A stretch of 64,000 bases of DNA from Microbacterium telephonicum. Lineage in GTDB: Bacteria > Actinomycetota > Actinomycetes > Actinomycetales > Microbacteriaceae. The stretch spans positions 558,001-622,000 of the forward strand of contig NZ_RCDB01000002.1 in NCBI RefSeq assembly GCF_003651225.1. The letters are read 5' to 3'. The notes beneath the pieces were generated by a model. It worked only from the letters and a program-made list of their open reading frames with translations, made no database searches and was not told the origin of the DNA. This document shows positions 8,622 to 17,951 of this stretch, in pieces. Within the stretch, counting starts at the first letter, position 1, and the number at the start of each line of letters is the position of its first letter. Made by a program: the position numbers and the translations under genes.

Positions 8622-8709
8622 AGGGGGTGACGACCGAAGTCGTACCGAGGGTCTAGCTTAGCCCACCCGAGCAGGCTCGCCAAACCGACGCGCTCCCGGG
8701 CGCGCCGCC

Positions 8710-10224
8710 TCAGCCCCCGTGGCGCACGAGGGCGTCGAGACGGGCGATCGAGACCGACTTGCCGAGCAGTTCCATCGACTCGAACAACGGCGGCGACACC
8801 CGGCGACCGCTGACGGCGACCCGCAGCGGACCGTAGGCGACGCGCGGCTTGAGGCCGAGACCGTCGATGAGCGCGCTCGCGAGGGCGTCCTGCACCGCCG
8901 CGGCGGTGAAGTCCTGCTCGGGGATGAGCTCGAGCGCCCCGACGGACGCCACGAGCACCTCCCCCGCGTTCGCGGGCAGTCCCTTGAGCGCGTCCTCGTC
9001 GTAGGCGACCTCGTCGCGGAAGAGGAAGCCGAGCAGCCCGGGTGCCTCGCCCAGCAACTGCATGCGCTCCTGCACGAGCGGCGCGGCCGCATCCAGAATC
9101 TCCTGCTGCTGCGCCGTCGGCGGCTCGCTCACGAGACCGGCGGCGGCGAGATACGGCACCAGGCGCGCGGCGAAGTCGGCCGGCTCCAGCATCCGGATGT
9201 GGTCGCCGTTGATCGACTCGGCCTTCTTCTGGTCGAAGCGCGCCGGGTTCGGGTTGACGTCGACGATGTCGAACGCCGCGGTGAGCTCCTCGAGGGAGAA
9301 CACGTCGCGGTCGGCGGCGATCGACCAGCCCAGGAGCGCGAGGTAGTTGAGCAGGCCCTCGTGGATGAAGCCGCGCTCGCGGTGGAGGAAGAGGTCGGCC
9401 TGCGGGTCGCGCTTGGACAGCTTCTTGTTGCCCGTCTCGCCCAGGACGAGGGGCATGTGGCCGAAGCGCGGGACGAAGTCGGTGACGCCGGCGTCGCACA
9501 GAGCCGCATAGAGGGCGAGCTGGCGCGCGGTGGAGGGCATGAGGTCTTCGCCGCGGATGACGTGGGTGATGCCCATGAGAGCGTCGTCGACCGGGTTGGT
9601 GAAGGTGTAGAGCGCCTGCCCACCGGCGCGCACGACGACGAAGTCGGGGAACGACCCGGCCGGGAAGGTGACCTCGCCGCGGATGAGGTCGACGTACGTG
9701 AGGTCGCGGTCGGGCACACGCACGCGCCACGCGGGTTCGCGGCCCTCGGCGCGGAAGGCGGCCTTCTGCTCGTCGGTGAGGTCCCGGTCGAAGTTGTCGT
9801 AGCCGAGCTGCTTGGCCCGTCCCGCCGCCTCGTTGCGGGCGTCGATCTCTTCGGCGGTCGAGTAGGACTCGTAGACCGCGCCGGACGCGACGAGCTTCTC
9901 GAGCACCTCCGCATAGATCTCACGGCGCTGCGACTGCCGGTAGGGAGCGTGCGGGCCGCCCTTCTCCACTCCCTCGTCCCAGTCGATCCTCAACCAGGTG
10001 AGCGCGTCGACGAGCTGGCGGTAGCTCTCCTCGCTGTCGCGTGCGGCGTCGGTGTCTTCGACGCGGAAGATGAGCTTGCCGCCGGTGTGACGCGCGTACG
10101 CCCAGTTGTACAGGGCGGTGCGGACCATGCCGACGTGCGGCAGACCCGTCGGCGAGGGGCAGAACCGAACGCGGACGTCGGTGCCGGAGGCGGTGGTGGT
10201 GCGGGGATCGATCGCGCTGGACAT
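8710..10224 (-). CDS. gltX: Glutamyl-tRNA synthetase
   Basis: This cytoplasmic class I aminoacyl-tRNA synthetase charges tRNA-Glu with glutamate; 504 residues is normal for a discriminating bacterial GluRS. The HIGH-type motif appears as [20 protein letters not shown] and the KMSKS-type motif as [13 protein letters not shown], with [15 protein letters not shown] between them. I use the ATG at 10224; a GTG one codon upstream is equally open. It is followed by tRNA-Gln on the same strand. Confidence 0.97.
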   Translation of the reverse strand: MSSAIDPRTTTASGTDVRVRFCPSPTGLPHVGMVRTALYNWAYARHTGGKLIFRVEDTDAARDSEESYRQLVDALTWLRIDWDEGVEKGGPHAPYRQSQRREIYAEVLEKLVASGAVYESYSTAEEIDARNEAAGRAKQLGYDNFDRDLTDEQKAAFRAEGREPAWRVRVPDRDLTYVDLIRGEVTFPAGSFPDFVVVRAGGQALYTFTNPVDDALMGITHVIRGEDLMPSTARQLALYAALCDAGVTDFVPRFGHMPLVLGETGNKKLSKRDPQADLFLHRERGFIHEGLLNYLALLGWSIAADRDVFSLEELTAAFDIVDVNPNPARFDQKKAESINGDHIRMLEPADFAARLVPYLAAAGLVSEPPTAQQQEILDAAAPLVQERMQLLGEAPGLLGFLFRDEVAYDEDALKGLPANAGEVLVASVGALELIPEQDFTAAAVQDALASALIDGLGLKPRVAYGPLRVAVSGRRVSPPLFESMELLGKSVSIARLDALVRHGG

Positions 10225-10283
10225 CACGCCCCAGTCTAGGCGGCGGCGCCTCTCCTCCCCGCGGCGCCCATCGCGCGCGCGGT

Positions 10284-10365
10284 GCGAGAAAGCCGCTGCG
10301 AGAAATCACAACGGCGGCGAGAAATCTGCTCCGCCATGATTTCTCAGCCTGCGAGTGGTTTCTCA
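10284..10365. repeat. Cluster of GCGAGAAATC direct and inverted repeats
   Basis: Three direct copies of GCGAGAAA(TC) start at 10284, 10298 and 10317. They are followed by inverted copies GATTTCTC (10338-10345) and GGTTTCTC (about 10358). The third direct copy and the first inverted copy can form an 8-bp stem. The cluster covers the gap between the LysR gene and gltX and includes the last codons of the LysR gene. Confidence 0.6.
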
Positions 10366-11285
10366 CCGTCGCGGCCAGTGGCGAGCACCTCGGCGAGGGC
10401 GGCGAGAGCGGCGGCCAGCGACGGCACGCGCTCCGCCCCCTGCGCGGTGATCACGTGCAACCGGCGCGCCTCGGCGGGCGGCAGCGGCGCGGTGCGGATG
10501 CCGGGCAGCAGCGGGAACGACTCGAGCGCCATGCGCGGCAGCGTCGCGACGCCGATCCCCTGGGCGACGAGACCCTCCACGGCAACGTAGTTGTCGGTCT
10601 CGTAGCCGATGCGGGGCTCGAATCCGGCGCGACCGCACAGCTCGAGCAGATGACCGCGGCAGCGGGGGCATCCGGCGATCCAGGTCTCGTCCGCGAGGTC
10701 GGCGACCTCGACGACGGCGGGCGCGGATGCCGGGAGCACGAGCATCAGCTCGTCGCGACCGGCCGCGCGCACCGTCAGGCCGCGCGCGCTGGACCGGTGC
10801 GGATCGTCCCGGTCACCGGGGTAGCTGAACGTGAGGGCGATGTCGGCCCGGTCCTCCCGCACCGCGGCGACCGCCTCGGGCGGCTCCGCCTCGCGGTAGG
10901 TGACCGACAGCCCCGGATGCGCCGCCGCGAGGGCGGCGATGAGGCGCGGCACGACCACCGGCGAGGCCGACGGGAACGCGACGAGCCGCACGAGCCCCGT
11001 GCGCAGGCCCCTCAGGTGCGCGAGCTCCTCGACGACGGCGTCCACGGCGAGCGACACCGCGGGAGCGTGGCGTGCGAGGACGCGTCCGGCTTCCGTCAGC
11101 CGCACGCCGCGGCCGACGCGTTCGACGAGTGCAATCCCGACGCGCGTCTCGAGCCGACGGAGGTGCTGACTGATCGCCGGCTGGCTGTAGCCGAGGCTCT
11201 CTGCGGCGGCCGTGATCGATCCGGTGTCGGCGATCGCCCGCACGATCCGCAGGCTCTGCACGTCGAGATCGAGGTCCGCATCCAT
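10344..11285 (-). CDS. LysR-family transcriptional regulator
   Basis: This 313-residue regulator has an N-terminal winged helix-turn-helix (LRIVRAIADTGSITAAAESL, then GYSQPAISQHLRRLE, residues about 12-45) and a C-terminal substrate-binding domain. That domain includes GCPRCRGHLLELC and the GLVAQGIGVATLPRMA segment. It is divergent from the class-V aminotransferase gene with 78 bp between the start codons, the usual layout for a LysR regulator and its target. Effector unknown. The 3' end runs into a short repeat cluster. Confidence 0.92.
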   Translation of the reverse strand: MDADLDLDVQSLRIVRAIADTGSITAAAESLGYSQPAISQHLRRLETRVGIALVERVGRGVRLTEAGRVLARHAPAVSLAVDAVVEELAHLRGLRTGLVRLVAFPSASPVVVPRLIAALAAAHPGLSVTYREAEPPEAVAAVREDRADIALTFSYPGDRDDPHRSSARGLTVRAAGRDELMLVLPASAPAVVEVADLADETWIAGCPRCRGHLLELCGRAGFEPRIGYETDNYVAVEGLVAQGIGVATLPRMALESFPLLPGIRTAPLPPAEARRLHVITAQGAERVPSLAAALAALAEVLATGRDGEKPLAG

Positions 11286-11363
11286 TCACGCATCATCGCA
11301 CGGCATGTGTTTCATCCCACACCTGCTGTAGACGAATGATTCGGACGCGCGGATGCTGGTGTC

Positions 11364-12428
11364 GTGCCTGCCGCCCTCGACCTCCGACGCCCGTCGCCCT
11401 CCGGCGACCTCGGCGCGGAGTTCTCGAACGCACGCGGGTACCTCGCGGCCTGCACCGCCGGTCTGGTCATGGCGGGTACGCGCCGCGCCCTGACTGCCGA
11501 GCTCGACCGCCGGCCCGACGTCGCTGAGTACTGCCGGGCCGTCGAGTCGTCGCGGGAGGCGTTCGCACGGCTCGTCGCCGTGTCGCCCGAGCGCATCGCG
11601 ATCGGCTCGCAGACGTCGGTGCAGCTCAGCATGCTCGCCGCGTCCCTTCCCGACGGCGCCGTCGTGCTCGTGCCGGACGGCGAGTTCTCGTCGGTCGCGC
11701 TGCCCTTCGTCCATGCCGGTCGCGGCATCCGCGTGCGCACCGCGCCGCTGCACGCCTTCGCGCAAGCCGTCGCCGACGACGTCGCGCTCGTCGCGTTCTC
11801 GCTCGTGCAATCGGCGACCGGCGAGGTCGCCGACGCCGACGCGATCGTCGCCGCGGCGTCACGCGTCGGGGCCCGCACGGTGTGCGACGCGACGCAGGCG
11901 GTCGGCTGGTTGCCGGTCGACGCGGCGCGCTTCGACGCCCTCGTCTGCCACGCGTACAAATGGCTGTGCTGCCCGCGGGGCGTCTCGTTCCTCGCGCTCC
12001 GGGCGGACTACGCCCGGATGCTGCGGCCCGTCCACGCCGGCTGGTACGCCGGCGAGGACCCGTGGGCGTCGTGCTACGGCACCGCCGTCGACCTCGCCGG
12101 GTGCGCGCGGCGCTTCGACGTGTCCCCCGCCTGGCAGGCGTTCGTCGGCGCCGAGCCGGCGCTGCGGGCCTTCGCCGACGCGGACACCCTCGGCATCCAC
12201 ACGCGGACGACGTCGCTGGCCCGGTCGTTCCGCGAGCGGCTGGGACTGGCGATCCCGGAACGCGCCGGCGCGATCGTCACCTGGGACGACCCCGACGGGA
12301 CGGACCTCGCCGCGCTCACGGCCACCGGCGTGATCGCCTCGGGCCGAGGCGGCCGCGCCCGCGTCGCATTCCACGTGTTCAACGACGCCGCCGACGTCGA
12401 CCTCGCCGCCGCCGCGCTCGGCCGCTGA
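11364..12428 (+). CDS. Class-V aminotransferase-fold PLP enzyme
   Basis: This 354-residue protein has the class-V (NifS/kynureninase-like) fold-type I layout: GSQTSVQLSMLAASLPDGAV for phosphate binding, DATQAVGWLPVD (the PLP-stacking Asp) and CHAYKWLCCPRG with Lys199 as the likely Schiff-base lysine. It lacks the cysteine-loop signature expected of a housekeeping cysteine desulfurase, so an aminotransferase, lyase or epimerase role is more likely. The start is GTG at 11364. It is divergent from the LysR regulator and upstream of the D-amino-acid genes, so a role with D- or modified amino acids is plausible but unproven. Confidence 0.85.
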   Translation: MPAALDLRRPSPSGDLGAEFSNARGYLAACTAGLVMAGTRRALTAELDRRPDVAEYCRAVESSREAFARLVAVSPERIAIGSQTSVQLSMLAASLPDGAVVLVPDGEFSSVALPFVHAGRGIRVRTAPLHAFAQAVADDVALVAFSLVQSATGEVADADAIVAAASRVGARTVCDATQAVGWLPVDAARFDALVCHAYKWLCCPRGVSFLALRADYARMLRPVHAGWYAGEDPWASCYGTAVDLAGCARRFDVSPAWQAFVGAEPALRAFADADTLGIHTRTTSLARSFRERLGLAIPERAGAIVTWDDPDGTDLAALTATGVIASGRGGRARVAFHVFNDAADVDLAAAALGR

Positions 12429-12459
12429 GCGAGGCACCGCGCCGGCCGCGTTGTCCGCC

Positions 12460-12587
12460 CATGTCACACGAACGGCCGCCCCCAGCCTCCGGCACCGGCA
12501 CATCGCGTGACACGCCACCCGCACATGTCACACGAACGGTCGTCCCGCACACCTCCCACCGGCCCTTCCTGTGACACGCACGCCGAC
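12460..12587. repeat. Two tandem copies of a 64-bp intergenic unit
   Basis: Units at 12460-12523 and 12524-12587 both begin CATGTCACACGAACGG and both contain GTGACACG at the same offset, giving a 64-nt period. Within each unit GTCAC and GTGAC face each other. A further CACGTCACACC follows near 12617. The repeat occupies the 238-bp gap between the aminotransferase and the D-aminoacylase gene; no gene is visible in the gap. Confidence 0.7.
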
Positions 12588-12666
12588 GCGGCGATGGACC
12601 ACGGCCCGTTCACATCCGACACGTCACACCCACGAATCCGGAAACCTTCCTTCTAGAATCGGGGGC

Positions 12667-14304
12667 GTGACCCGGATCGTGCTCCACGGTGGAGAGGTCG
12701 TCGACGGCCTCGGCGCCGGCCCGCGGCGTGCCGACGTCGCCGTCGAGGGCGGGCTCATCACGGCCGTCGGCGAGATCGCACCGGTGCCGGGCGACGAGAT
12801 CCTCGATGCTCGCGGCCGGCTGATCCTGCCCGGTTTCGTCGACGCGCACTCCCACGTCGACGGCGCCGTGTTCCGCCCCGAGGTGCAGCTCGCGCTCCTC
12901 CGCCAGGGCGTGACGACGGCGATCGCGGGCCAGGACGGCGTGTCGTACGCCCCCGGCGACGGCGGCTGGGCCACGCGCTACTTCGCGGCGATCAACGGCG
13001 CCCACCCGACGTTCCGGGGCGGCTCCGTCGCCGCCCTCCTGCGCACCTACGACGCCGGGCTGCCCCTCGACGTCGGCTACCTGGTGCCCGCCGGCACGGT
13101 GCGTCACGAGGTCATGGGCATGGCCGAGCGCCCCCCGACGGATGCCGAGCTCGCCGCGATGCGGCGCCTCGTCGCCGAGGGGCTCGCCGACGGCGCGCTG
13201 GGTCTGTCGTCCGGTCTCGACTACGTGCCCGGGATCTTCGCCGACCCCGCCGAGCTCGCAGCCATGTGCGCGCCGGTCGCCGAGGCCGGCGGCGTTTACG
13301 TCACGCACATGCGCGGCGGCTACGAGACCAACACGGCCGCGGGCCTGGCCGAAGTCGCCGAGATCGGCCGCCGCAGCGGCGTGCGCGTGCACGTGTCGCA
13401 CTTCCACGTCGCCGCCGACGACGGCATCCGACTCGTCGACGCCCTGCTCGACGAGGGCATCGACGTGAGCTACGACATGTACCCGTACACGCGGGGGTGC
13501 ACGATCCTCGCGATGGCGGTGCTGCCGCCCTCGTACAGCGCGCTCGAGGTCGACGCGGCCGTGGCGCTGCTGCGCGACCCCGCCGAGCGTGCGCGGCTGC
13601 GACGCGACTGGTTCCCGAGCGTCGCCGACAAGCCGAGCCTCGGACCGCCGTGGCCGACCATGATCCGGATCGCGCACGCCCCCATGACGGCGCAGGCCGA
13701 GGGGCGCACCCTCGCCGAGCTCGCCGCCGCCGGGGTGGGCGGCGCGGCTCCCGACGGCGACGTCGTGGCCGCGACCCTCGACCTGCTCGCGCGCAACCGC
13801 CTCGAGGTGAGCGCGGTCATGGCGGTGCGCGACGAGCGGCCCGTGAGCGACCTCGGTCGCCTGTTCGCCCACCCCGCCCACTCCGGGGGCTCCGACGGGA
13901 TCTTCATCGGTTCGGCGCCGCATCCGCGCGCGCGGGGCACGTTCGCGCGCTTCCTCGGCACGTACGTGCGTGAGACGGGGGCCCTGAGCTGGCAGGATGC
14001 CGCGCGCCACCTCGCGGCGGGTCCGGCGCGCCGGTTCGGCCTGCACGATCGCGGCACCGTCACCGCCGGGATGCGCGCCGACCTCGCCGTCGTCGACCCC
14101 GCCGTCGCCACCGACCGCGCCACCTACGACGATCCGACCGCCCTGGCCGTCGGCATCGACGACGTGCTCGTGGCCGGCGTGCCGGTGCTCGCCGGCGGCG
14201 CGCTCACCGGCGCGCTGCCCGGCGGCGCCGCACGCCGCACCTCGACCGTCTCCGCCGCATCCCCGCACCACCACCCCATCGAGAGGAACCCCCATGCCCC
14301 GTGA
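12667..14304 (+). CDS. N-acyl-D-amino-acid deacylase (D-aminoacylase)
   Basis: This is a metal-dependent amidohydrolase of 545 residues that would release D-amino acids from N-acyl-D-amino acids (EC 3.5.1.81 type). Visible features are the N-terminal GGEVVDGLG(A)GP start of the composite beta-sandwich, PGFVDAHSHVDG with two metal-binding His, VSHFHVAADD, SYDMYPYTRGCT and a C-terminal HDRGTVTAGMRADLAVVDP. The GTG at 12667 starts exactly at the conserved N-terminal motif; the open frame upstream runs into the repeat. Its 3' end overlaps the RidA gene by 11 nt, indicating one operon. Confidence 0.9.
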   Translation: MTRIVLHGGEVVDGLGAGPRRADVAVEGGLITAVGEIAPVPGDEILDARGRLILPGFVDAHSHVDGAVFRPEVQLALLRQGVTTAIAGQDGVSYAPGDGGWATRYFAAINGAHPTFRGGSVAALLRTYDAGLPLDVGYLVPAGTVRHEVMGMAERPPTDAELAAMRRLVAEGLADGALGLSSGLDYVPGIFADPAELAAMCAPVAEAGGVYVTHMRGGYETNTAAGLAEVAEIGRRSGVRVHVSHFHVAADDGIRLVDALLDEGIDVSYDMYPYTRGCTILAMAVLPPSYSALEVDAAVALLRDPAERARLRRDWFPSVADKPSLGPPWPTMIRIAHAPMTAQAEGRTLAELAAAGVGGAAPDGDVVAATLDLLARNRLEVSAVMAVRDERPVSDLGRLFAHPAHSGGSDGIFIGSAPHPRARGTFARFLGTYVRETGALSWQDAARHLAAGPARRFGLHDRGTVTAGMRADLAVVDPAVATDRATYDDPTALAVGIDDVLVAGVPVLAGGALTGALPGGAARRTSTVSAASPHHHPIERNPHAP

Positions 14305-14680
14305 CGCCGTCATGATCGAGGACGCCCCGAACCCCGCGGGTCCGTACAGCCACGGCGTCGTCGCCGGCGGCTTCCTGTTCACCGCCGGCTTCGGACCGCA
14401 GGACCCGGCCACCGGACAGGTCGTCCCCGGCGGCGTCTACGAGCAGACGCAGCAGGTGCTGCGCAATGTGGAGTCGGTGCTGGCCGCGCGCGGCGCGACG
14501 ATGGACGACGTCGTGAAGGTGACGGCGCACCTCGAGCACCTGAACGCCGACTTCGCCGAGTACAACCGCGCGTACGGCGAGTTCTTCACCGCGCCCTACC
14601 CGGTGCGCACGACCGTCGGCTCGACCCTCGCCGACATCCTGGTCGAGATCGACGTGGTCGCCCACCTCCCCGAGGCCTGA
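14294..14680 (+). CDS. RidA-family (YjgF) enamine/imine deaminase
   Basis: This protein of 128 residues would hydrolyse reactive 2-aminoacrylate and related enamine/imine intermediates formed by PLP enzymes. It has the RidA signatures APNPAGPYSHGVVAGGFLFTAG, then GGVYEQTQQVLRNVESVL and PVRTTVGSTLADILVEIDVVA. The typical catalytic Arg (in YPVRTT) and the C-terminal Glu (VEIDVVA) are present. The ATG at 14294 overlaps the deacylase; a GAGAGGAA ribosome-binding site precedes it. The next gene starts 2 nt after its stop. The context suggests it protects against imines from D-serine or D-threonine breakdown by the neighbouring PLP enzyme. Confidence 0.93.
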   Translation: MPRDAVMIEDAPNPAGPYSHGVVAGGFLFTAGFGPQDPATGQVVPGGVYEQTQQVLRNVESVLAARGATMDDVVKVTAHLEHLNADFAEYNRAYGEFFTAPYPVRTTVGSTLADILVEIDVVAHLPEA

Positions 14681-14682
14681 CG

Positions 14683-15903
14683 ATGACGTGGCAGCGCCTC
14701 CCCGAGGGCCGGATGCTGCGCGGCGACGACAAGGCGCTGCCCGCCTGGGCCGAGGGCCTCACCGCGGCCGAGTTCGTGCAGCGCGGGCCGCGGCTGAGCG
14801 ACCTGTGGACGCCTGCGCTCGTCCTCGACGAGGCGGCGCTGCTCGGCAACGCGGCGTTCCTCGCCGACTGGACCGCCGCCCGCGGCCTCGAGCTCATGCC
14901 GCACGGCAAGACGACGATGGCGCCGCAGCTGTGGCGGCTGCAGCGGGACGCCGGTGCCACCGGGCTGACCGTCGCGACGCCGTGGCAGCTGCGCGTCGCC
15001 CGCGGCGCCGACATCGGCGACGTCATGCTGGCGAACCAGATCGCCGACCCGCACGCGGCGCGCTGGCTCGCCGCCGACCTCGAGGCGCGTCCGGGCCGGG
15101 TGTGGTCGTGGGTCGACGACGCGGTCGGTATCCGGCTGCTCGCGGCCCACGCCGGCGCGCGGCCGTTCGAGGTGCTCGTCGAGCTCGGCCGACCCGGCGG
15201 ACGCACCGGCGCCCGTGATCTCGCGCACGCGCGGGAGCTCGCCGCGATGGTGCAGGACAGTCCGGGCCTCGTGCTCGCGGGTGTCGCCGGGTACGAGGGC
15301 GCCGTCGCGCACGGGCGTGAGGCGGCGGCCCTCGAGGCCGCCGAGCGGTTCACCCGCGATCTCTTGACGCTCCACGCCGAGTTGCGGGACCATGCCGACG
15401 ATCCGGCCGATTTCTTGGTCACGGCGGGCGGTAGCGCGTTCCCCGACGTCGTCGCCGACGTTCTGGCCGAGGCCGCGGCATCCGGTCCCGGACGGTACGT
15501 CCTGCGCTCGGGCGCCTCCCTCATCCACGACGAGGGGTACTACGCCTCGGTCTCACCGTTCGAGGGCGCCGGGCTCGCCCCGGCGGCGCGGGCCGTGACG
15601 CGGGTGGTCTCGTCGCCCGACGTCGGGCTCGCCCTCCTCGACGCGGGACGCCGCGACGTGCCGTACGACCTCGACCTGCCGACGCCGCTCGGCCTTCCCG
15701 CGGCGCAGGTGACGGCTCTCAACGACCAGCACGCGTTCCTGCGGATGCCGGCGGGGAACCCGGCGCCGCCCGTGGGCGCGACCGTGATGCTCGGGCTGTC
15801 GCATCCGTGCACGATGTTCGACAAATGGCGGCTGATCCCGGTGGTCCGCTCGTTCACCGAGGTGGATCCGCCGGTCGTCGGACTCGTCGAGACCCGCTTC
15901 TGA
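14683..15903 (+). CDS. D-threonine aldolase / D-serine dehydratase-like PLP enzyme
   Basis: This 406-residue fold-type III PLP enzyme (alanine-racemase N-domain) has Lys76 in LMPHGKTTMAPQ as the Schiff-base residue. It also has a GGSAFPDVV phosphate-binding region, and His374 and Cys376 in LSHPCTMFDKW match the zinc ligands of eukaryote-type D-serine dehydratases. These enzymes cleave D-threonine to glycine and acetaldehyde, or D-serine to pyruvate and ammonia; the sequence alone does not decide between them. It follows RidA by 2 nt, in line with one D-amino-acid catabolic operon. Confidence 0.88.
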   Translation: MTWQRLPEGRMLRGDDKALPAWAEGLTAAEFVQRGPRLSDLWTPALVLDEAALLGNAAFLADWTAARGLELMPHGKTTMAPQLWRLQRDAGATGLTVATPWQLRVARGADIGDVMLANQIADPHAARWLAADLEARPGRVWSWVDDAVGIRLLAAHAGARPFEVLVELGRPGGRTGARDLAHARELAAMVQDSPGLVLAGVAGYEGAVAHGREAAALEAAERFTRDLLTLHAELRDHADDPADFLVTAGGSAFPDVVADVLAEAAASGPGRYVLRSGASLIHDEGYYASVSPFEGAGLAPAARAVTRVVSSPDVGLALLDAGRRDVPYDLDLPTPLGLPAAQVTALNDQHAFLRMPAGNPAPPVGATVMLGLSHPCTMFDKWRLIPVVRSFTEVDPPVVGLVETRF

Positions 15904-15942
15904 CCCTTCGCGCCCGTCCGCGTCGGCCGGACCCCGCCCCGC

Positions 15943-17181
15943 TCAGGCCGAGGCGCGACGGGCGTACGGCGTCAGCACGAGCACGGCGACGACGATCACG
16001 AGCGCGACCAGCGCCAACCCGCCGTACCCGATCCACGACAGCACGACCCCCGCGAGGATCGCACCCACGCCGCCGACGAGGCTCATCGCGAGGTCGCTGC
16101 GCCCCTGCCGGCGCGTGCGGCGGTCTTCGGAGGACGCCTCGACCAGCAGCGCCGCGCCCGCGACGGTCGACGCACTCCAGCCGAGGCCCAGCAGCACCAG
16201 GGCCACTGTGACGGCGACCGTCGATGCCTGCCCGAGCGCCGCCGCCAGCAACGACGCCGCGAGCACACCCTGACCGAGCAGCACCGTCGCGATGCGCCCC
16301 CACCGGTCGGCGAGGACGCCGAACACCGGCGACAGCGCGTACATCCCGGCGATGTGCAGGCTGATGGTGAGGCCGACGACCTCGATCGACGCGCCGTGGT
16401 GCATCAGGTGCACGGGGGTCATGGCCATGACCGCCACCATGACGCCGTGGGCGCCGGCGATCGCGACGATCGCGTAGCGCGCGAGCAGCGGCCGGTCCGG
16501 CCCCGCGACACGCGCCGCGACCGTGGTGGGCGCTGCGGCGATGCGCTGCGCCAGCAGCAGCGGATCGGGGCGCAGTGCGACGAGGTACAGGGCCACGGCG
16601 AGCACCTGCGCGACGACGGTGAACAGATACGGGCCCGTGAGGGCCGGCATGCCGAGAGAATCGCCGAGCGCCTGCCCGGGACCGACGAGGTTCGGCCCCA
16701 GCACGGCACCGATCGTGGTCGCCCAGACGACGATCGACAGGTCGCGGCCGCGTGAGGACACCGTCGCGAGGTCGGCCGCCGCGAACCGGGACTGCAGGTT
16801 CGCGGCCTGCCCCGCCCCGATCAGCGCGAATCCCAGCAGCAGCACGGGGAAGGAGCGGATGCCGGCCGCCAGCACGACGACGAGCACACCGGTCAGCGCC
16901 AGCAGCATCCCCGACGCGAGCGCGGGACGACGTCCCCGGCGCCGCGCGAACGAGGCCAGGGGCACGGCGAACGCCGCCGTCCCGAGCGTGACGAGGGCCG
17001 TCGCGAGCCCCGAGAAGGTCTCGTCGCCCGAGATGTCGGTCGCGAGGATCGCGCCGAGCGAGATCGTCGCGCCGAACGCGACACCGCCGAGCACCTGTCC
17101 GAGCGAGAGCACCCACAGCGTGCGCCGGCGGATGCGGGCGAGCTCGGGCTCGGTGACGGCGGTCCCGGCCGCCTCAGGCAT
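15943..17181 (-). CDS. MFS transporter (12-helix type)
   Basis: This 412-residue inner-membrane permease has about 12 hydrophobic segments, the MFS loop-2 motif as [14 protein letters not shown] and an equivalent [15 protein letters not shown] in the second half. The ATG at 17181 overlaps the FAH-family stop by 8 nt, so the two are co-translated. Substrate unknown. Its conserved middle segment ([16 protein letters not shown]) resembles MFS members annotated as drug exporters. Confidence 0.9.
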   Translation of the reverse strand: MPEAAGTAVTEPELARIRRRTLWVLSLGQVLGGVAFGATISLGAILATDISGDETFSGLATALVTLGTAAFAVPLASFARRRGRRPALASGMLLALTGVLVVVLAAGIRSFPVLLLGFALIGAGQAANLQSRFAAADLATVSSRGRDLSIVVWATTIGAVLGPNLVGPGQALGDSLGMPALTGPYLFTVVAQVLAVALYLVALRPDPLLLAQRIAAAPTTVAARVAGPDRPLLARYAIVAIAGAHGVMVAVMAMTPVHLMHHGASIEVVGLTISLHIAGMYALSPVFGVLADRWGRIATVLLGQGVLAASLLAAALGQASTVAVTVALVLLGLGWSASTVAGAALLVEASSEDRRTRRQGRSDLAMSLVGGVGAILAGVVLSWIGYGGLALVALVIVVAVLVLTPYARRASA

Positions 17182-17941
17182 CGCGCACGGGGTTGCGCAG
17201 CACGCCCAGCCCCGTGATCTCGACCTCGACGCTCTCCCCGGCCACGATCGGACCGACCCCGGCGGGCGTCCCGGCGAGGATGACGTCGCCCGGCAGCAGC
17301 GTGAAGGCCTGCGAGGCGTAGGAGATGAACTCGGCGACCGAGTGCACCATCTCCCCCAGCGTGCCGTCCTGCCGCACCTCGCCGTCGACGCGCGTGATGA
17401 TGCGCACGTCGGCCGTCGGCTCGAACTCGGTCTCGATCGCGGGGCCGAGCGGGCAGAAGGTGTCGAAGCCCTTGGCACGCGCCCACTGGCCGTCGGCCTT
17501 CTGCAGATCGCGCGCGGTCACGTCGTTGCCGATCGTGTAGCCGAAGACGTAGTCCAGCGCGTCGTCCACCGAGACGTTCTTGGCCACGCGGCCGATCACG
17601 GCGGCCAGTTCGCCCTCGTAGTCGACGCGCTCGGATTGGCGGGGGCGCACGATGGTGTCCCCCGGTCCGATGACGGACGTGTTGGGCTTGAGGAACATCA
17701 TCGGCTCGGCCGGCACCGCGTTGCCGAGTTCGGCGGCGTGGTCACGGTAGTTGCGGGCGATGCCGATGATCTTCGAGCGCGGGATGACGGGGGCCAGCAG
17801 CGCGACCTCGCCGAGCGGGACGCGCTCCCCCGTCGTGTCGAATCCGGCGAACAGCGGGTCGCCGGCGAGCACGACGAGGTCGCTGCCGTCGACGATGCCG
17901 AAACCGATCCGCTCCTGGTGGCTGAAACGGGCGATCCTCAC
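17174..17941 (-). CDS. Fumarylacetoacetate hydrolase-family protein
   Basis: This 255-residue FAH-fold enzyme starts from GTG at 17941. It carries [29 protein letters not shown], the metal-binding acidic cluster [12 protein letters not shown] and NDVTARDLQ, and AGTPAGVGP near the C-terminus. Family members hydrolyse or decarboxylate 2-oxo acids (for example acylpyruvases and oxaloacetate decarboxylases). It lies 10 bp after ilvE and overlaps the MFS gene, so it belongs to the leuB-ilvE transcription unit; a link to 2-oxo acid handling is possible. Confidence 0.92.
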   Translation of the reverse strand: MRIARFSHQERIGFGIVDGSDLVVLAGDPLFAGFDTTGERVPLGEVALLAPVIPRSKIIGIARNYRDHAAELGNAVPAEPMMFLKPNTSVIGPGDTIVRPRQSERVDYEGELAAVIGRVAKNVSVDDALDYVFGYTIGNDVTARDLQKADGQWARAKGFDTFCPLGPAIETEFEPTADVRIITRVDGEVRQDGTLGEMVHSVAEFISYASQAFTLLPGDVILAGTPAGVGPIVAGESVEVEITGLGVLRNPVRDA

Positions 17942-17951
17942 GCGGCCGCCC

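Larger units (their letters stand above)
7523..8656 (+). pseudogene. Large serine recombinase, C-terminal half only
   Basis: From about 7523 the frame matches the Recombinase domain of large serine integrases (GFQTRP..., VSTSRLATILRDPCYTGVNR, YKGKLYVGRHEALVSKETYL). A zinc-ribbon follows (CGEC...YLICAAHQRQLC) and then a long coiled coil (NQLKKQLDKLEAQEERLIEL). The catalytic N-terminal resolvase domain is missing, so the protein cannot recombine DNA. The original stop has been lost too: the frame reads on through a terminator palindrome and antisense through tRNA-Gln to 8656. It is probably the relic of a phage or integrative element. Confidence 0.8.
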
